Shown piece by piece: positions 46,501 through 58,560 of a DNA stretch of 64,000 nt; position 1 is the first letter of the stretch; every line of letters begins with the position of its first letter. Made by a program: the position numbers and the translations under genes. The notes under the pieces are model-generated. The model was not told the DNA's origin and made no database searches. It saw only the letters and a program-made list of their open reading frames with translations. This stretch comes from Quercus robur (taxonomy: Eukaryota; Streptophyta; Magnoliopsida; Fagales; Fagaceae): contig NC_065536.1 of the NCBI RefSeq assembly GCF_932294415.1, forward strand, positions 30,833,354-30,897,353, given 5' to 3'.

Positions 46501-49500
46501 ATTCTTAATCACTTTATGCATTCTATTCTGCTGCTCGTGTTGTGAACTGAGAAATAAAAGATAGTGTAGTCAATTCGAGATGACCAATTTCCTAGACTTG
46601 AGAGAGGAAATAGACTTTTTGGTTAATTTTCTGCTTAATTCTCATTAATGCATTTAACGTACATAAATAGCCAAGCATGAGATAACCTCATCAACAAATC
46701 CTAAAACATAGGAACTAATCCTATCCTAAAACATAGGGATCAATTTGAATACAAGCAAATAACAGTACTAATCTACCACTACCTTTGTCAGATAAAGATC
46801 TATCACTAAGCCAAAATTTAAATGCTTCTAATTCAAATAACAATTTATCATGCATATTATCTTGGGTAATAACATTCCCTTCCTCTTCAAATGAATCTTG
46901 TCCTCAAAATTCCGAGATATGAAAATTGATGCTTGCTCATATTGATTAGAGAATACTCTACCTTGAACTTTAAATAGTTTAAGGATAAGAATTCGGACCA
47001 TAGATATTTGCACCAATTCTTTAAGAATTTTTGTGAACAGAAAATCCTTGATTTTGACATCCTTGAACTCACCGGGAATGACAAATTCAATTTGTGAAAT
47101 TAGACTAGGCTTATTTGAAATCATGAGAAGATCCCTTTAATCTATCTTTTCCACTTCATTAATCCTTTGATCTTCAAATGCAATTTGTAAGGTAGGTGCA
47201 TCCTCCAACATGTTACTCTTTTGATTCTCTGAAATTTCATGGGATCCTTGTACTTTTGATTGTTCTTTGATTTCCAAAATTACATTGGATTGTTTATCTA
47301 AGACCTCTATCATTTGATCCCACGAATCTTGCATCTTTGCTTCCATCCTTGCTATGCTTTTGGACATGTCCTTGGTAATATCTAACATTTGGTTGACAAT
47401 CTCCGACATGTTCTCCATTCTTTGTTTGCTAGGATTGACACTCTCGATAGGTAGATGTGGTTTTTTTTTTGGTTGGGTGTTGCAGCAGCTGCCTGGAAGT
47501 ATGGTGGCTGTTGTTTGCCTTGGGTTGTAGATGGGGAGGATAGTGTGATAGTGTGGAATGACAATACGATTGAATTTTATTTTTTCAAGAAACTGGATGT
47601 ATCTGTTGGCTTTGATACCAAATGTTGTGAATAGGATAATTTACTAAATGAAAAAGATGGTTAGTCAATTCGAGATGACCAATCTCGAACTTGAGAGAGG
47701 AAATAGACAATTTTGGTTAATTTTCTGCTAAATTCTCATTAATGCGTTTAACGTACATAAATAGCCAAGCATGAGATAACCTGTCAACAAATCCTAAAAC
47801 ATAGGAACTAATAATGGTAGGGATCAATTTGAATACAAGCAAAAAACAATACTAATCTAGTAATCTACTACTACTAGTCAGATAAAGATCTATCACTAAG
47901 CCTAAATTTAAATACTTTTAATTCAAATAACAATTTATCGGGCACATTAGCTCAGGTCATAACATTTAATGTTGGGAACTCATGGGTAGAACTCACCATT
48001 GAAAACTGACTTGCAAGGGGAGGGTGCCTAAGAGCTTATAAACACATGATTAAGCTTACACTTAATCCATGTGGTACATTAGGATCATAACATACAACCA
48101 TGCTTTGCAGCCGGTGTCTACAACTGCTCACTCTAGCAATACTAACCCGATGGTAGCCCTTTCTCTTTTTGGTGGCTCCACTCACCTATTAGTAATTTTA
48201 ATCTAGCCTCTAGGTCGCCCCCTCTGAGATCTGACCGCAAAGTCGCAACTCATTTGATCCCATTCTTAATGAGCTACGCTCGATTACTCGACGTGGTCGT
48301 TGACTCTGATACCAAATGTTGTGAACTAAGAAATAAAAGATAGTGTAACCCGATGGTAGCCCTTTCTCTTTTTGGTGGCTCCACTCACCTATTAGTAATT
48401 TTAATCTAGCCTCTAGGTCGCCCCCTTCGAGATCTAACCGCAAAGTCGCAACTCATTTGATCCCATTCTTAATGAGCTACGCTCGATTACTCGACGTGGT
48501 CGTTGACTCTGATACCAAATGTTGTGAACTAAGAAATAAAAGATAGTGTAGTCAATTCAAGATGACTAATCTCCTGAACTTGAGAGAAGAAATAGACATT
48601 TTTGGTTAATTTTCTGCTTAATTCTCACTAATGCATTTAATGTACATAAATAACCAAGTATGAGATAACCCCATCAACAAATCCTAAAACAAAGGAACTA
48701 ATCTTATCCTAAAACATATGAATTAAATTGAATACAAATAAAAAACAATACTAATCTATCTAGGAAGATTTATTCTATCACTAAACTAAATTCAAATAAT
48801 TTATCGAGCACATTATCTCGGGTCATAACAGCTTGGAAGCAAGATGAGCATTTATATCTCTTGTGAATTGACCTGGTAATGTTGCATGACAATAGAAATA
48901 TTGCAGTAGACTGCAACATATGGATAAACAAGCATGCATCAAGAACAACAAAGATATAATGAAAAATTTTCCCTATTTGGAAACACAAAGTACTGCTATA
49001 TGACCAATCTCATCTTTTTTGATAAGTCAGTTTGTTAAAGACCTATAGGCTATAGTACAGGAAAGGGTAAGTACTCCTAAATATCGCAAACAAAAATTTA
49101 GGAGATCTAAAAAATTTTAAACAAGAGACATGGAAACTGTCCCAAGCAGACATCCAGCCATACAGAGATCTGAAAAGTATGATTTAGGTTCAAGAGTAGA
49201 GGGAGAAATGCTATTAAAAATCTGATTATCCCTCTCTCTCTCCACATAATCAACAGAAGGCAAAGAGGACATGCATTCCACTGAACTACTCTTATGTCAC
49301 CCAAACGGTCCTTTCCAACTAAATACGCATCGACTATCTTTTTTGGCATCACCTACCGGAACTCAAATAAAGAGAAGAGTAGACAAGGGACCATAGCTCA
49401 CTGGCATCTGAGCAGTGAAGTAGAAGATGATTAACTGATTCCCTCTAGATTTATACATGGAAACCCAGTTCACAAGAATTATGTTCCTTTTGATGAGATT

Positions 49501-52500
49501 TTCCAAATTTAGAAATTTCCTAATGTAGCTGTCCAGACAAGAAAAAGCGACCTTTTTAGAAGCTTGGTTACCCCAAGTACTCTTCCAAGGAAAATGAATA
49601 TTACCTGATTCTCTCAATGCCTCGTAAAAAAATCAGAAGTTAAACATACTGTTTGGGTTATTAAGTTCATTAGAGAATCAATTGACTTTAATTTCAAGTC
49701 TTGGAGATCTCAAAGAGGAAATGCATTCCAAACCCACTACCCTTACACCAAAACAGTTCTTTCCAACCAAATTACAGATTGACTATTTTCTTGGGTATTG
49801 CCCATTGGACACTAAGTAAAGAGAACACGAGGGGCCATAAAACACTGGCAAGTTATCAACTGACTCCCCATGCTACTGTAATGGAGGGCTTCCTCGCAAG
49901 AAGCTTTATAGCCTGGGGTGATGAAACAACTTGTTTGGCTTTCTTCTTTTTGACTACAAGGACTAATGACATTTATTTTCGGTATGCTAGGATCATTCAC
50001 AGTTATCTTCAAATAAGATCTATTCGGCTTTTGCAGGTAGGCAACTTTTCAGCTTATCTCTATATGTTTATTCTGATTCAACTCATGCTAATCTTGAATA
50101 TTGGATGATTCTCCATGGGATAATGCTCCAATTTGAACTCTCAACAACCACTATAGGTATTTGGAGCCGAGTTTTCTCTCTTCCTTTGAATTTGAGGGTA
50201 AAAAACTCGCTTGTTATATAGGATCTGACGCATCTAGCAAAATGAAGTAACGTTCTATTCTTTTTGATAGCATCCTTCTGCATTGGCAGCAGGTTGAGTG
50301 CCGCAATCCCATTTTTCATTTTTTATCTTAACAAGCCAAAGCCCAAAGCACTGGCATATCTGTTTGAATGATGAATGAGTAGTGGGCACTTTGTGCTTCA
50401 AAGTCAAATTTGATATCTAGGGATGGGCTTAGTGGAAATCATCTTTATCTTTAATTTACAAGAAGGATTTATGAGATTATCCAAAGTTTAGAATTTTGTC
50501 TAACGTAGCTGTCTAGAAAAAAAGGAGACCATTTTAGAAACTTAGTTACACCAATAACCTTCCAAAAAGATGAATATCACTGACCCTATCAATGCCTCAT
50601 TTAAAGATTAGACATCAAATATACTATTTTGGTTATGTCAAGACAATTTATTAGCCTCTTCACCCCAAATAGGATAAAGTAGGACTATTAGAGAATCTGC
50701 TAACTCTAATTTCTAGTCTTGGAAAGCTTGAACATACTTGATATTCTAAGAATGGAGCCCCCTACCTTTTGAGTATTCCATATAAGAATTAATGGAAGCA
50801 TGCTTATTATGCATAATCTCAAATTATGTTTGTGAACTAAAGAATATTGTTGAGCAGCAAGTGCTCTCACCCCTGAAAATTATGAACTAAACAAATTGAA
50901 AGACTTTTTTTATTGTATTTTGTGTTTGTGTGTGCACTATATCAGTGAACAAGAATTGATATTGCTCTAATATCTTTCCATTAATTTGTACTTCTCTGGC
51001 TGCTGTAAGTGTCACATACAGCTACTGGCTAATGTTTACATAAGACTGATCTTGCATTTTTTTTTTTTTTTTTTTAATATACAGATATTTGATAGACTAT
51101 GCCAAAATTTTAATGGGGATGTGTTGCAAACTTTATTTAATTCGACGGAAGGACTAGCTAGTTGTCCACCTGAAAACCGGAGATTATGGGTGTGGAGATT
51201 CATTTTTGATGAAGCTTTAGCCATGGGTGCTTCAAATATCCTTCATTTGTTAATGATTATTTCTTTTATCAGCATTATGGAGATTTATGTTCTTGTTATT
51301 TTATTTATCTACCTATTTGGCTCCTTGACTATTCATACTTGTTCATTCTTTCATATTGCTAGCTCAGGCAATTACTTTATCTACAGTTATCGTTGCTCAC
51401 AATAATGCCTTGCTTGCTTTATTGGTGTCCAATAACTTTGCCGAGATAAAAAGTAATGTGTTTAAGCGTTTTAGCAAGGATAACATTCACGGTCTGGTAT
51501 ACTTTGGTGAGTTAACATCCTCATAACTTTTCTTCAGTATATCGAAATGACTAATGATGTTGTTCTCCTTGTTTTTGAAAATGATTTAAGTACAGGAAAT
51601 AAAATGCTCTGTTGATTCTATGATGCTAGTTTATTTTATTTTATTTCTTTTGGATGCCTTGTTACTTACAGAAGATAAAGTTGGCTCTCTTTATTAACAT
51701 ACCTGCAGTTAGCATGATTCCTTCTCATAATTTTTGATAAGTAAAATAATTTTATGGGTAAATTTCATTTTAAGCCAGTTTAGGAGTAGTACAAATTAAA
51801 CCTATAGTTTCGAAAGCATCAAATTAAACCCTGGAGTCAAAATTAATCTCACTGTTAACTATTGAAACTGCCATTTAAAGTTAAACTAAAAAAGAAAAAA
51901 AGAAAAAAACGCCATGGGTGGGTTCACATCTTTCCTAGAAGGCAGTCTTTCTCGGGATGGTGGAAAAACCATGAGGTCTTCCAAAGGAGGTGTTGGAGGG
52001 TTGGTCCTGGATGCAGACAATATTTCCATGGTTATTCCATTTGAAAATACTGGGAGTTAGGAGATCTTGCCAATAGGAGCCAGCATCCTAAGCATTAGAA
52101 AGACGGTAACATTGGGGACCCTATCCATTTTGATAGTTTGTTCAATGTGGAAGAAGCACATGTATCAAGAGGAAAATTATATGATGCTGTAGCTTCAAGA
52201 ATTGGTCATCGATTTCATGAGTTGAAAGCTCAAGTTGATGAATTAGCACTTGATCAAGTTATGCAATTACAAAAACAACCTGTAAGAAGTGCAGAACGAA
52301 TGGTGGCATGCAGCGAGGGGGGCTTGCAGCAATTGACGGACTGGCTTGCAGTAGGCCCTTCTCTCTCTCTCATCATGACTCAGTTTCAAAATTGTCTTTC
52401 TTTTTCTTTTTTTCTTTTTAAATTTTAAATTTAATTTAAACGACAGTTCTAATAGTTAACAGTGTTAGACCAATGAATCTAAGAAAATAATTTCCATCTA

Positions 52501-55500
52501 ATGACATCCACCAAAACAGGAATCAGGCAACAAACATCAATAGAAACCTACCCCCCACACCCAAATTAAAGGAGAGAAAAAAAATTCAGAAATTAACTTT
52601 TGCATTATGTTATCTTTATATTGGCATAATCATGTCATTTCTTGTTTCAAAGCGTTAGCATGGCATGAATTTATCCATTTGGGATGAGCCCAAAAGAGGT
52701 TACATTTTCTTTAACATTGTGGTGCCATTCTAAGTTTATGCCTAGTTTCCTTCTGCGCTTGAAAGAAGCACATGGATTTTATTCCATATAGTGCTCCTTG
52801 CATGAAATTTGATATATGCTTAATTAATTTCCCGTCATTGTGCTCCAGAGGTTAATGTGAATTCCATTTCCATTTGATGTGTATTTATTTCTAGTGTATT
52901 TGTGTTGCTTCATTTCATTTCATAAACCTTTTTTTTTTTTTAATTTATACATGTCATTGCTGCCAACCAGATTCAGTAGAGAGATTTCACATTTCGGCAT
53001 TCATGTTATTCGTTTTGGCTCAAAATATTTTGGAGGCTGAGGGTCCCTGGTTTGAAAGTTTTGTTTCTGTAAGTTGACATAATATTTCTTAGCACGCCAT
53101 TTTTGGTTGGGAAACCTTTTTATAAAGGACAATTTTCTTGCACAGCCTGTTTGGCTTGCTAATATATGTTATTTGGATATGGCAGAACGCACTCATGGTT
53201 TTCATCTGTGAAATGGCTATTGATATCATAAAACATTCATTCATTGCCAAATTCAATGACATAAAGCCTACTGTATATTCTGAGTTCCTTGAAGACCTAT
53301 GCAAGCAGGTATATTTTCAGTATAAAGCTACAATTTAACCAGCTATTTTTCTAGTTGATATGTCATCCATGGCCATCATCATCTTTTCCAAAAATATATT
53401 GAATTTAATGCTTCAAATGTTTAAAAAGGAAATAAATTAATAACATAAATTGATTGATTTTAAATATATACTTTGAATGCACACGAGACCTCTCCCCAGT
53501 TAATTACATTTATGTAACTGATAAAAAAAAGTTAATTAACATTAATGAGAAAATACTTTCCCATGGTTTACAAACTCTTAGAAATGAGATTTCATGATAT
53601 TATAAGTTTATAACATATATATTTAGCTCATGTCCCCAGCATTGAAGAAGAAGGTTCTAAGCTTTGTTTTGTTTTTAGAGTGATAAGGTGACATCCGTAT
53701 GCCAAAATGTTATGTCTTGCTATAAATCAATGATACAAATGATTTAGATGGTTAACTTATCTGCGAAGACTAGGTTTTGTTGGGTTGTGCTTTTGGAAAA
53801 CATTTCTTATAGAATAAATATAATTTCTGGAAACATGCTGTTTGTATTGGGGTAATTTTCCCTACACCAAAAGAGAACATGCTTATGGTGAAAACATGCT
53901 ATTTTCAAAATTAGTGCTGTTGTTTCCGTGACTTTGAGAACTAAAAGGCCCATGACAAGGGCACTATTATGATGTGATAGCGACATGTCAACATGGTGAG
54001 TCTCTAGAAAGTAGGACCCGATACAATTGGACATGATAATAATATGTGTATGTATATGCATATATACACATTACACACACATACTTGCATACATATTTTA
54101 GACACGGTTGAAATTCGTTTGTTATATATATAAAGGCTAAATACAGATCACACCCTTTAAGTTTGGTTAATTGTCATTTTCATCCTTTAAATTTTGTTTT
54201 TGTCAATTTAGTCGCCGAAGTCCACATTTGTTGCCAACTTTTATCCTTCCATCCAAAAACTGCCTTACCCATATCAGATTTCCTCCCTTTTGATCTTGAC
54301 TCTTTACTTTCACCTCCATTTTCAAAGCTGAGTATAAGAAAGTTCTTGTTTGCCAGCTCAAGAAAGATCAGCATCTCTCGGAAGGACAATGTGGATTTGA
54401 CCCATCGATGCTGCCCCTGCATTTGATCAAACCCTGCCAAGTGATCCACTGAAGAAATTGAATTTAGGTTTGAATTATGCAACTAGTTGATCTCTGGCAT
54501 TGACTCCAAACCCATAAGCCTTGCCACTGTCCCTGCTTAGTGGTAGTCTTTATATTTTCCTTGGCCTTCAATTCTTGATCTTTATCACATACCACTGAAT
54601 CAGCTTCTTTGATTTGATCTGAAAAAGGGTGTGTATGAAGGTTTCCAGGGTGGAGAATTTGGCGTATGATGCTTGCTAGACACCCAGCTGTGGCACTCTT
54701 CAAATTTAATAATTTTTTTTTAATATTAAGAAAGTATTTTTTAATGGATAGCAGCAGCTTGTGGATGGTAAGATCAATGTTGGCAACGGAGTGTGAACTT
54801 TTATGAGAAAAAAATGACAAAAATGAAACTTGAAGGACGAAAATGACAATCTTAGAGGGTGCAATTTGGAATTTTGCCTTATATAAACAATAAGCTCATA
54901 AGGATATTGTTCAAATACCTAAGCTATATCTCTTAAATGCCATCAACAAAACCTTTGCTATATTTTACTGATTCTATTTTAGACGTTGCCCAGATATTTA
55001 TTAGTCCTAAATTAAACTGTTAACTAAGGTTTTTTTCTCCTCTTGAGAATTAGTGTTGAATTGTTCAAAGTATAAGACATGACATATGACAGTGGATCAC
55101 CATGGGTTGAATGCATGTCTAACAACTTTTTTTTTAATGAGTACATAATTTTATTGAAGAAGGAAAAGGGAAGGACACGTAGGAAGGATATGTGTACAAT
55201 CCCTTTTCAAAGAATACAAATCGCAAAGAGAGAATCTATAAAATCAACAGATGACTGAGAAGTGTTAGAAAAGTGTCAAGAATAGTGTCAAGAATCCAAC
55301 GTTATAAAAATATTTGCAATTGTTTACCTGATGAGAAGAGTCAGGGGCATGTGTTAGATGATTATTATTGTTTTGCAACTTTCTGAACCATCACTGCTTC
55401 TCTTTAGAGTTGGTGCTATGCAAATTGTAGTGCTGTAAGGGTGTCAAAAAAGTATGTTGACAAGAATTGATCAATACAATGAGCCTGAATTTAACTTGGT

Positions 55501-57327
55501 AGTATTTCACTCTCTCCCCTGTCCCCTAGGAGTGAGTAGGGCTACTGATGTGCTAGATTGTTCTCTGCAGTTGGTTGTGGTTTGACTTGCTACCTACTTG
55601 TTCAAGCTTGTATACTTAGTAAATGTACAGTGCTTGAGCCCTGAGTGGACATATCAGCATATGACACTTAGAAATATGATATTCTACTCTGGGTCATTGT
55701 CAATTTAGTCTCTACATATTGGTAGCAGTCAATTTAGTCTTTGTTATTTTGAACTTGCAATCAATAAATTAACTGCTACTAAAATAGTAAAATGTAAGGA
55801 CCAAAATGATTTTTTTGCCCAAGTTCTAATTAGGAGGAGGGGGAAAGAAAGAAAAAAAGGTGGTGGTGAGAAAGGGTTTGTTGGGGGGGGGGGGGGGGGT
55901 GGGGGGGGGCGTTTCTCATCTTGTTATTCCTTTACTAATGTTACTGATTTGATCTGGTGAAATCCTATTAATTTGAGTTCATGTATGTGTGTGCTACTGT
56001 GCATAAGAAAGACCAATACCTCGATAAGTATAATGTTGTTCTTGTACGAATCATTGAATCTAGATCCTTGATGTTTATATTGATCGCCATTGCAACAATG
56101 AGACAATTTTTTTGTTGTTGGTTTTTTTTTAAAAAAAAAACACTATTGATATCTGATGCTTTTGCTTTATTCTTCTTGCTAGACTTTGAATACGCAAACT
56201 GAGAGTGCAAAGAAAAATCTCACATTTGTACCTCTGGCACCAGCTTGTGTGGTAAGCATCAATTAATACTAATTTTCACATGGTCTATCATGCTTTACAT
56301 TATGTTTTGAACTTGTGCTGATTCCTTCAAAGCAATCCCTAGGGATTTATCTTAGCAATTGCGTGGTATGCATGTTGCATATTCTTGAGGATATAAACTT
56401 AGGGGTAGAGGGTGAGGTTTTGGGTTCAAAATCCAATGGGAGTGTAACTAAGAAACACAGAAACAATTTGACACAGGATACAACAATTTATATATATTAT
56501 TGTTTATTTAGGTTTTAGAAATAAATGTTAGAACACATTTAAAATTAATTTAAAAGCAATTGGAGATAGCAAAGTAGTACAGTGATACCTACAGAAGTAA
56601 TTTAATTATTACTAGTAATTTAACAATATATATATGTAGGGATTTTTTAACCAAGTGCTCTACTGCACTGTTTAATAATATTAAAAATAAACAAATAATT
56701 GTTGTACATTATAACAATATTATGCTTTGGTTTTCTACTATTCTCTTTGTGGATGTCTCAAAATGTTTGTCCACTTTGAAAACCTGACCTGACCGTGCAT
56801 TTATAACTTCATAAATTATAAAGTATTCGAAAATATCTGTCAGGACATACAAATTATAAATTATTCTAGTATATCGGTCAGGTCATATTACAATCAATTT
56901 CGAAACTGTCTCCAAACAAATCAAAGGGTGAGTTGGGAAAGTATAAAATATATGAAAACCTGACTTGATTGAGATTTTATTCCTCAAAAAAAAAAAAAAA
57001 AAAAAAATGAAGAAGAAGAAGAAGCTTGGATTGCTTTTGGTTTTGTTGTGTATCAGTTTTTTTTTTTTTTTTTTGGTTTTGTATTGCTATTTTTGTTGAT
57101 CTCCTTGTTTTTGGCATTAGGTTATCCGGGTGCTGACTCCGGTCTATGCTGCTCATCTTCCATATAATCCCCTCCCATGGAGGCTCTTCTGGATTTTGTT
57201 CTTGTGTGCTATGACCTATGTCATGCTCACAAGCCTCAAGGTGATGATTGGCATGGGCCTTCAAAAGCATGCTACTTGGTATGTGAATAGGTGCAGAAAG
57301 AGAAAACACCATCTCCACTATGATTAG
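43532..57327 (+). CDS. POD1: POD1 / TAPT1-family ER membrane protein, 11 coding exons
   Basis: Homologue of Arabidopsis POLLEN DEFECTIVE IN GUIDANCE 1 and animal TAPT1, an ER protein thought to work with calreticulin in folding and needed for pollen tube guidance and embryo patterning. Exons: 43532-44153, 44326-44477, 45243-45346, 46196-46284, 46382-46455, 51085-51235, 51339-51506, 52971-53068, 53186-53308, 56183-56251, 57121-57327; phases all agree, 618 aa. Residues 1-205 are hydrophilic (basic RKKRKHRRKK, Glu run); the conserved part begins with KSPLKYFMEEMY. Hydrophobic segments follow in exons 3, 4, 6-7, 8, 9 and 11; hallmark blocks include SNNFAEIKSNVFKRF, DIIKHSFIAKFNDIKP and LPYNPLPWR. 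The end is basic (NRCRKRKHHLHYD). Introns are GT-AG except the sixth. ATG 43532 has a good context. No stop or frameshift: apparently functional. Confidence 0.95.
44490..44700. mobile_element. MITE-like block in POD1 intron 2
   Basis: 'ccagaaaacaactctataag' to 'aaaacaaacggagtgtaat', with internal repeats 'accaaacataggaaaatga' (twice). Similar in style to the MITE at 36180. Boundaries uncertain. Confidence 0.45.
45063..45182 (+). mobile_element. tRNA-derived SINE, family 3, in POD1 intron 2
   Basis: Box A-like TATAGCTCAATTGGTTGG, box B GGGTTCAAATTCC and an A/T-rich tail. Flanked by a perfect 12-bp duplication TGAACTAGGATA (45051-45062, 45183-45194). Sense to the gene. Confidence 0.88.
46538..48830 (-). 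mobile_element. Minus-strand LTR element with three LTR copies, in POD1 intron 5
   Basis: Copies of one LTR lie at 46538-46874, 47623-47964 and 48520-48830 (minus strand TGTTATGACC... or TGTTATTACC... to TTCACAACA). The two rightmost are each followed, on the minus strand, by TTTGGTATCAGAG, a tRNA primer site. Outer flanks GCTCG (46533-46537) and GCTTG (48831-48835) agree in 4 of 5, suggesting one insertion. Between copies 1 and 2 are 0.75 kb with weak minus-strand frames, one with a coiled-coil look ('MENMSEIVNQMLDITKDMSK', 47418 down). A perfect-looking 203-bp tandem duplication spans 48144-48549. No pol. Confidence 0.75.
48144..48549 (-). repeat. 203-bp tandem duplication including a primer site
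   Basis: Copies 48144-48346 and 48347-48549 both start AACCCGATGGTAGCCC and include the primer site and the first 30 bp of an LTR. They differ at very few bases, so the duplication is young relative to the element. Confidence 0.85.
49010..50720 (-). pseudogene. Decayed LINE remains in POD1 intron 5
   Basis: Minus-strand zf-RVT-like text: 'FPWKSTWGNQASKKVAFSCL' followed by 'LIKRNIILVNWVSMYKSRG' (49600 down to 49440), as in the zinc-binding domain after plant LINE reverse transcriptases, and a 3' end around 49012 reading TTATC plus A run. Related but more decayed blocks lie at about 49705-49870 and 50335-50640 ('aacgtagctgtctaga', 'atgaatatcactgaccctat'), so two or three overlapping copies or a duplication are present. 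Confidence 0.65.
51236..51338 (+). other. Probable U12-type AT-AC intron of POD1
   Basis: Starts ATATCCTT, the full minor-spliceosome 5' consensus, and ends CATAC. CTCCTTGAC, close to the U12 branch consensus TTCCTTRAC, places the branch A at 51328, 10 nt before the 3' end. Removing 51236-51338 joins TCA A to TT GTT in frame, restoring SIVHSFILLAQAI inside a conserved membrane segment. Retention leads to a stop at 51403-51405. A GT-AG alternative is discussed in the findings. Confidence 0.85.
51756..52469. mobile_element. Foldback element with captured coding sequence, POD1 intron 7
   Basis: Inverted arms: 'cactgttaactattgaaact' (about 51850) against the complement of 'agttctaatagttaacagtg' (about 52446-52465), each extending into A/T-rich arm sequence. 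Between them about 490 bp read as protein in two frames separated by one frameshift: 'FLEGSLSRDGGKTMRSSKGG' with 'GGLVLDADNISMVIPFENTG', then 'FDSLFNVEEAHVSRGKLYDA' with 'VASRIGHRFHELKAQVDELA'. Codon-like composition and conserved-looking text suggest a captured host exon. I do not recognise the source. MULE-like by structure; the outer right terminus is missing or truncated. Confidence 0.6.
54135..54878. mobile_element. Pack-MULE-like element in POD1 intron 9
   Basis: Termini GGCTAAATACAGATCACACC and, on the other strand, GGCAAAATTCCAAATTGCAC are imperfect inverted repeats continuing about 55 bp (both contain 'gtcattttc.tcctt.aa'). Flanks ATATATAAA and TTATATAAA agree in 8 of 9, the 9-bp length typical of Mutator elements. 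The interior differs in composition from the arms and has a 100-codon minus-strand frame (54482-54180: 'FREMLIFLELANKNFLILSF') of unknown origin, so it may hold host gene fragments. No transposase. Confidence 0.75.
55125..55300 (-). mobile_element. Probable LINE 3' end fragment, POD1 intron 9
   Basis: Minus strand: 'ttgtattctttgaaaaggga', then 'cttcttcaataaaattatgt' and 'actcattaaaaaaaa', the usual 3' terminus of plant LINE transcripts. Only this end is recognisable. Confidence 0.5.
55881..55909 (+). repeat. G homopolymer tract in POD1 intron 9
   Basis: About 18 G, a T, then 9 G and CG; preceded by a purine-rich stretch. On the sense strand of the transcript. Confidence 0.85.
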
Positions 57328-58560
57328 TTTAAAATTAGGGAAAAGCAATTTTGTAATATTGGGATTAAGTAACATACTTAGCTTCCATACCTCAACAAAT
57401 AATATATTGGGAGACTCTTGGACCAGCTGAATGCTCAAACACTAGGAGAGCTAATAGCTGAGCAGCCGTAGAAGTTTCTATGGTAGAGTTCACGAGGTAC
57501 TAGCCTCAGATTTTGTTGCAAAGAAGGGCTGCTTGCCGATTCTGGAATGGAACTGTTTATATACAGGTACAAAGCCTGCAATTTTGCGTAATGAATGACA
57601 TAGGTGCTCTCCCTTAATGTCTCTGGCTCAAATGTTGTAGCGAGATTCATTCATTTTGGGTCATTCAAATATAGGTTTACAATTTTTCTTTTACTATATA
57701 TGTTTTGTACATGCAACTTAATGTAATATTCTTCTCGTGTCTGAAGAAAGATGCAAAAAGAAAGAAAGAAGAAAAGATGGAAAACTACATAAAAGAGCCA
57801 GAGTTTATAATTTAGTTCAATTAACGTGTTAAATGAATGGAATCATATCAATTTAGTCTGTCCATTGGCATTTGGTGCTCCCTGAGGACCAACTCAACAA
57901 TATCTAGTGCTCCCAACCCAGTAATATAGTGCCATGTGTATAATTTAATTGAGACAAATCCTAATCACAATCCTAACCAAAATATTCACATAAAAAATAA
58001 ATAATAAAAAAACTTTATCACAGCTTCCCGATTCCAGTATCAACAGCACCTTCTGGGGAAAAGATGTCTATGGCATCAACAGGATGACGAGCTCTGTTGT
58101 GAAGATGAACGGGTTTTGCAAAATTTTGAGGATTATTTTTTGGATTGGATTTTCACAGCATTAAGGAAAGAAAACAAATACAAACAAATCCCACGCATGG
58201 GGCTTTTTAGAGCACAAATGCAAACAAATCTCAGGCATGGGGTTTAGAGCATTAGGGAGCTCAACGATCATGCCTAGATTTTTCGTTATCTAAAGCTTCT
58301 AAAAAATCTAAGCCTGGATTTTTCATCATCTAAATACTCTATAAAAAAACGCAAATATTGTATCAATTGAAAACTCTAGAAACACATCCAAATCTGCACT
58401 TAATTTCACAACATATTTAAGTACCCAATTGGACCTATTGATGCTATCTATACATACAACTTGAAAAGAAACCCAACGTGGGAAGCAGCGAAAACGTGGT
58501 TCTACGAAGAAGTTAGGGAGCTAATACTTTAAATAATCAAATGACATATGGGGGCTATTT
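57328..58560 (+). other. POD1 3' untranslated region and downstream DNA
   Basis: The stop TAG at 57325-57327 is followed by about 400-500 bp of moderate composition likely to be 3' UTR (to about 57750). Beyond that, 57960-58500 is AT-rich with two imperfect copies of 'aacaaatc.ca.gcatgggg' (about 58180, 58224). No further gene recognised. Confidence 0.5.

Noticed and set aside
51227-51362. GT-AG alternative for POD1 intron 6
   Set aside because: It is in frame but removes 11 residues of a conserved hydrophobic segment and has a weak donor, while the AT-AC sites match all three U12 consensus elements. Kept as the main competing model.
50986-51405. 139-codon plus-strand frame ending at 51405
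   Set aside because: It is POD1 exon 6 read through its intron into exon 7 in the wrong frame. Splicing at 51236-51338 restores the conserved sequence.
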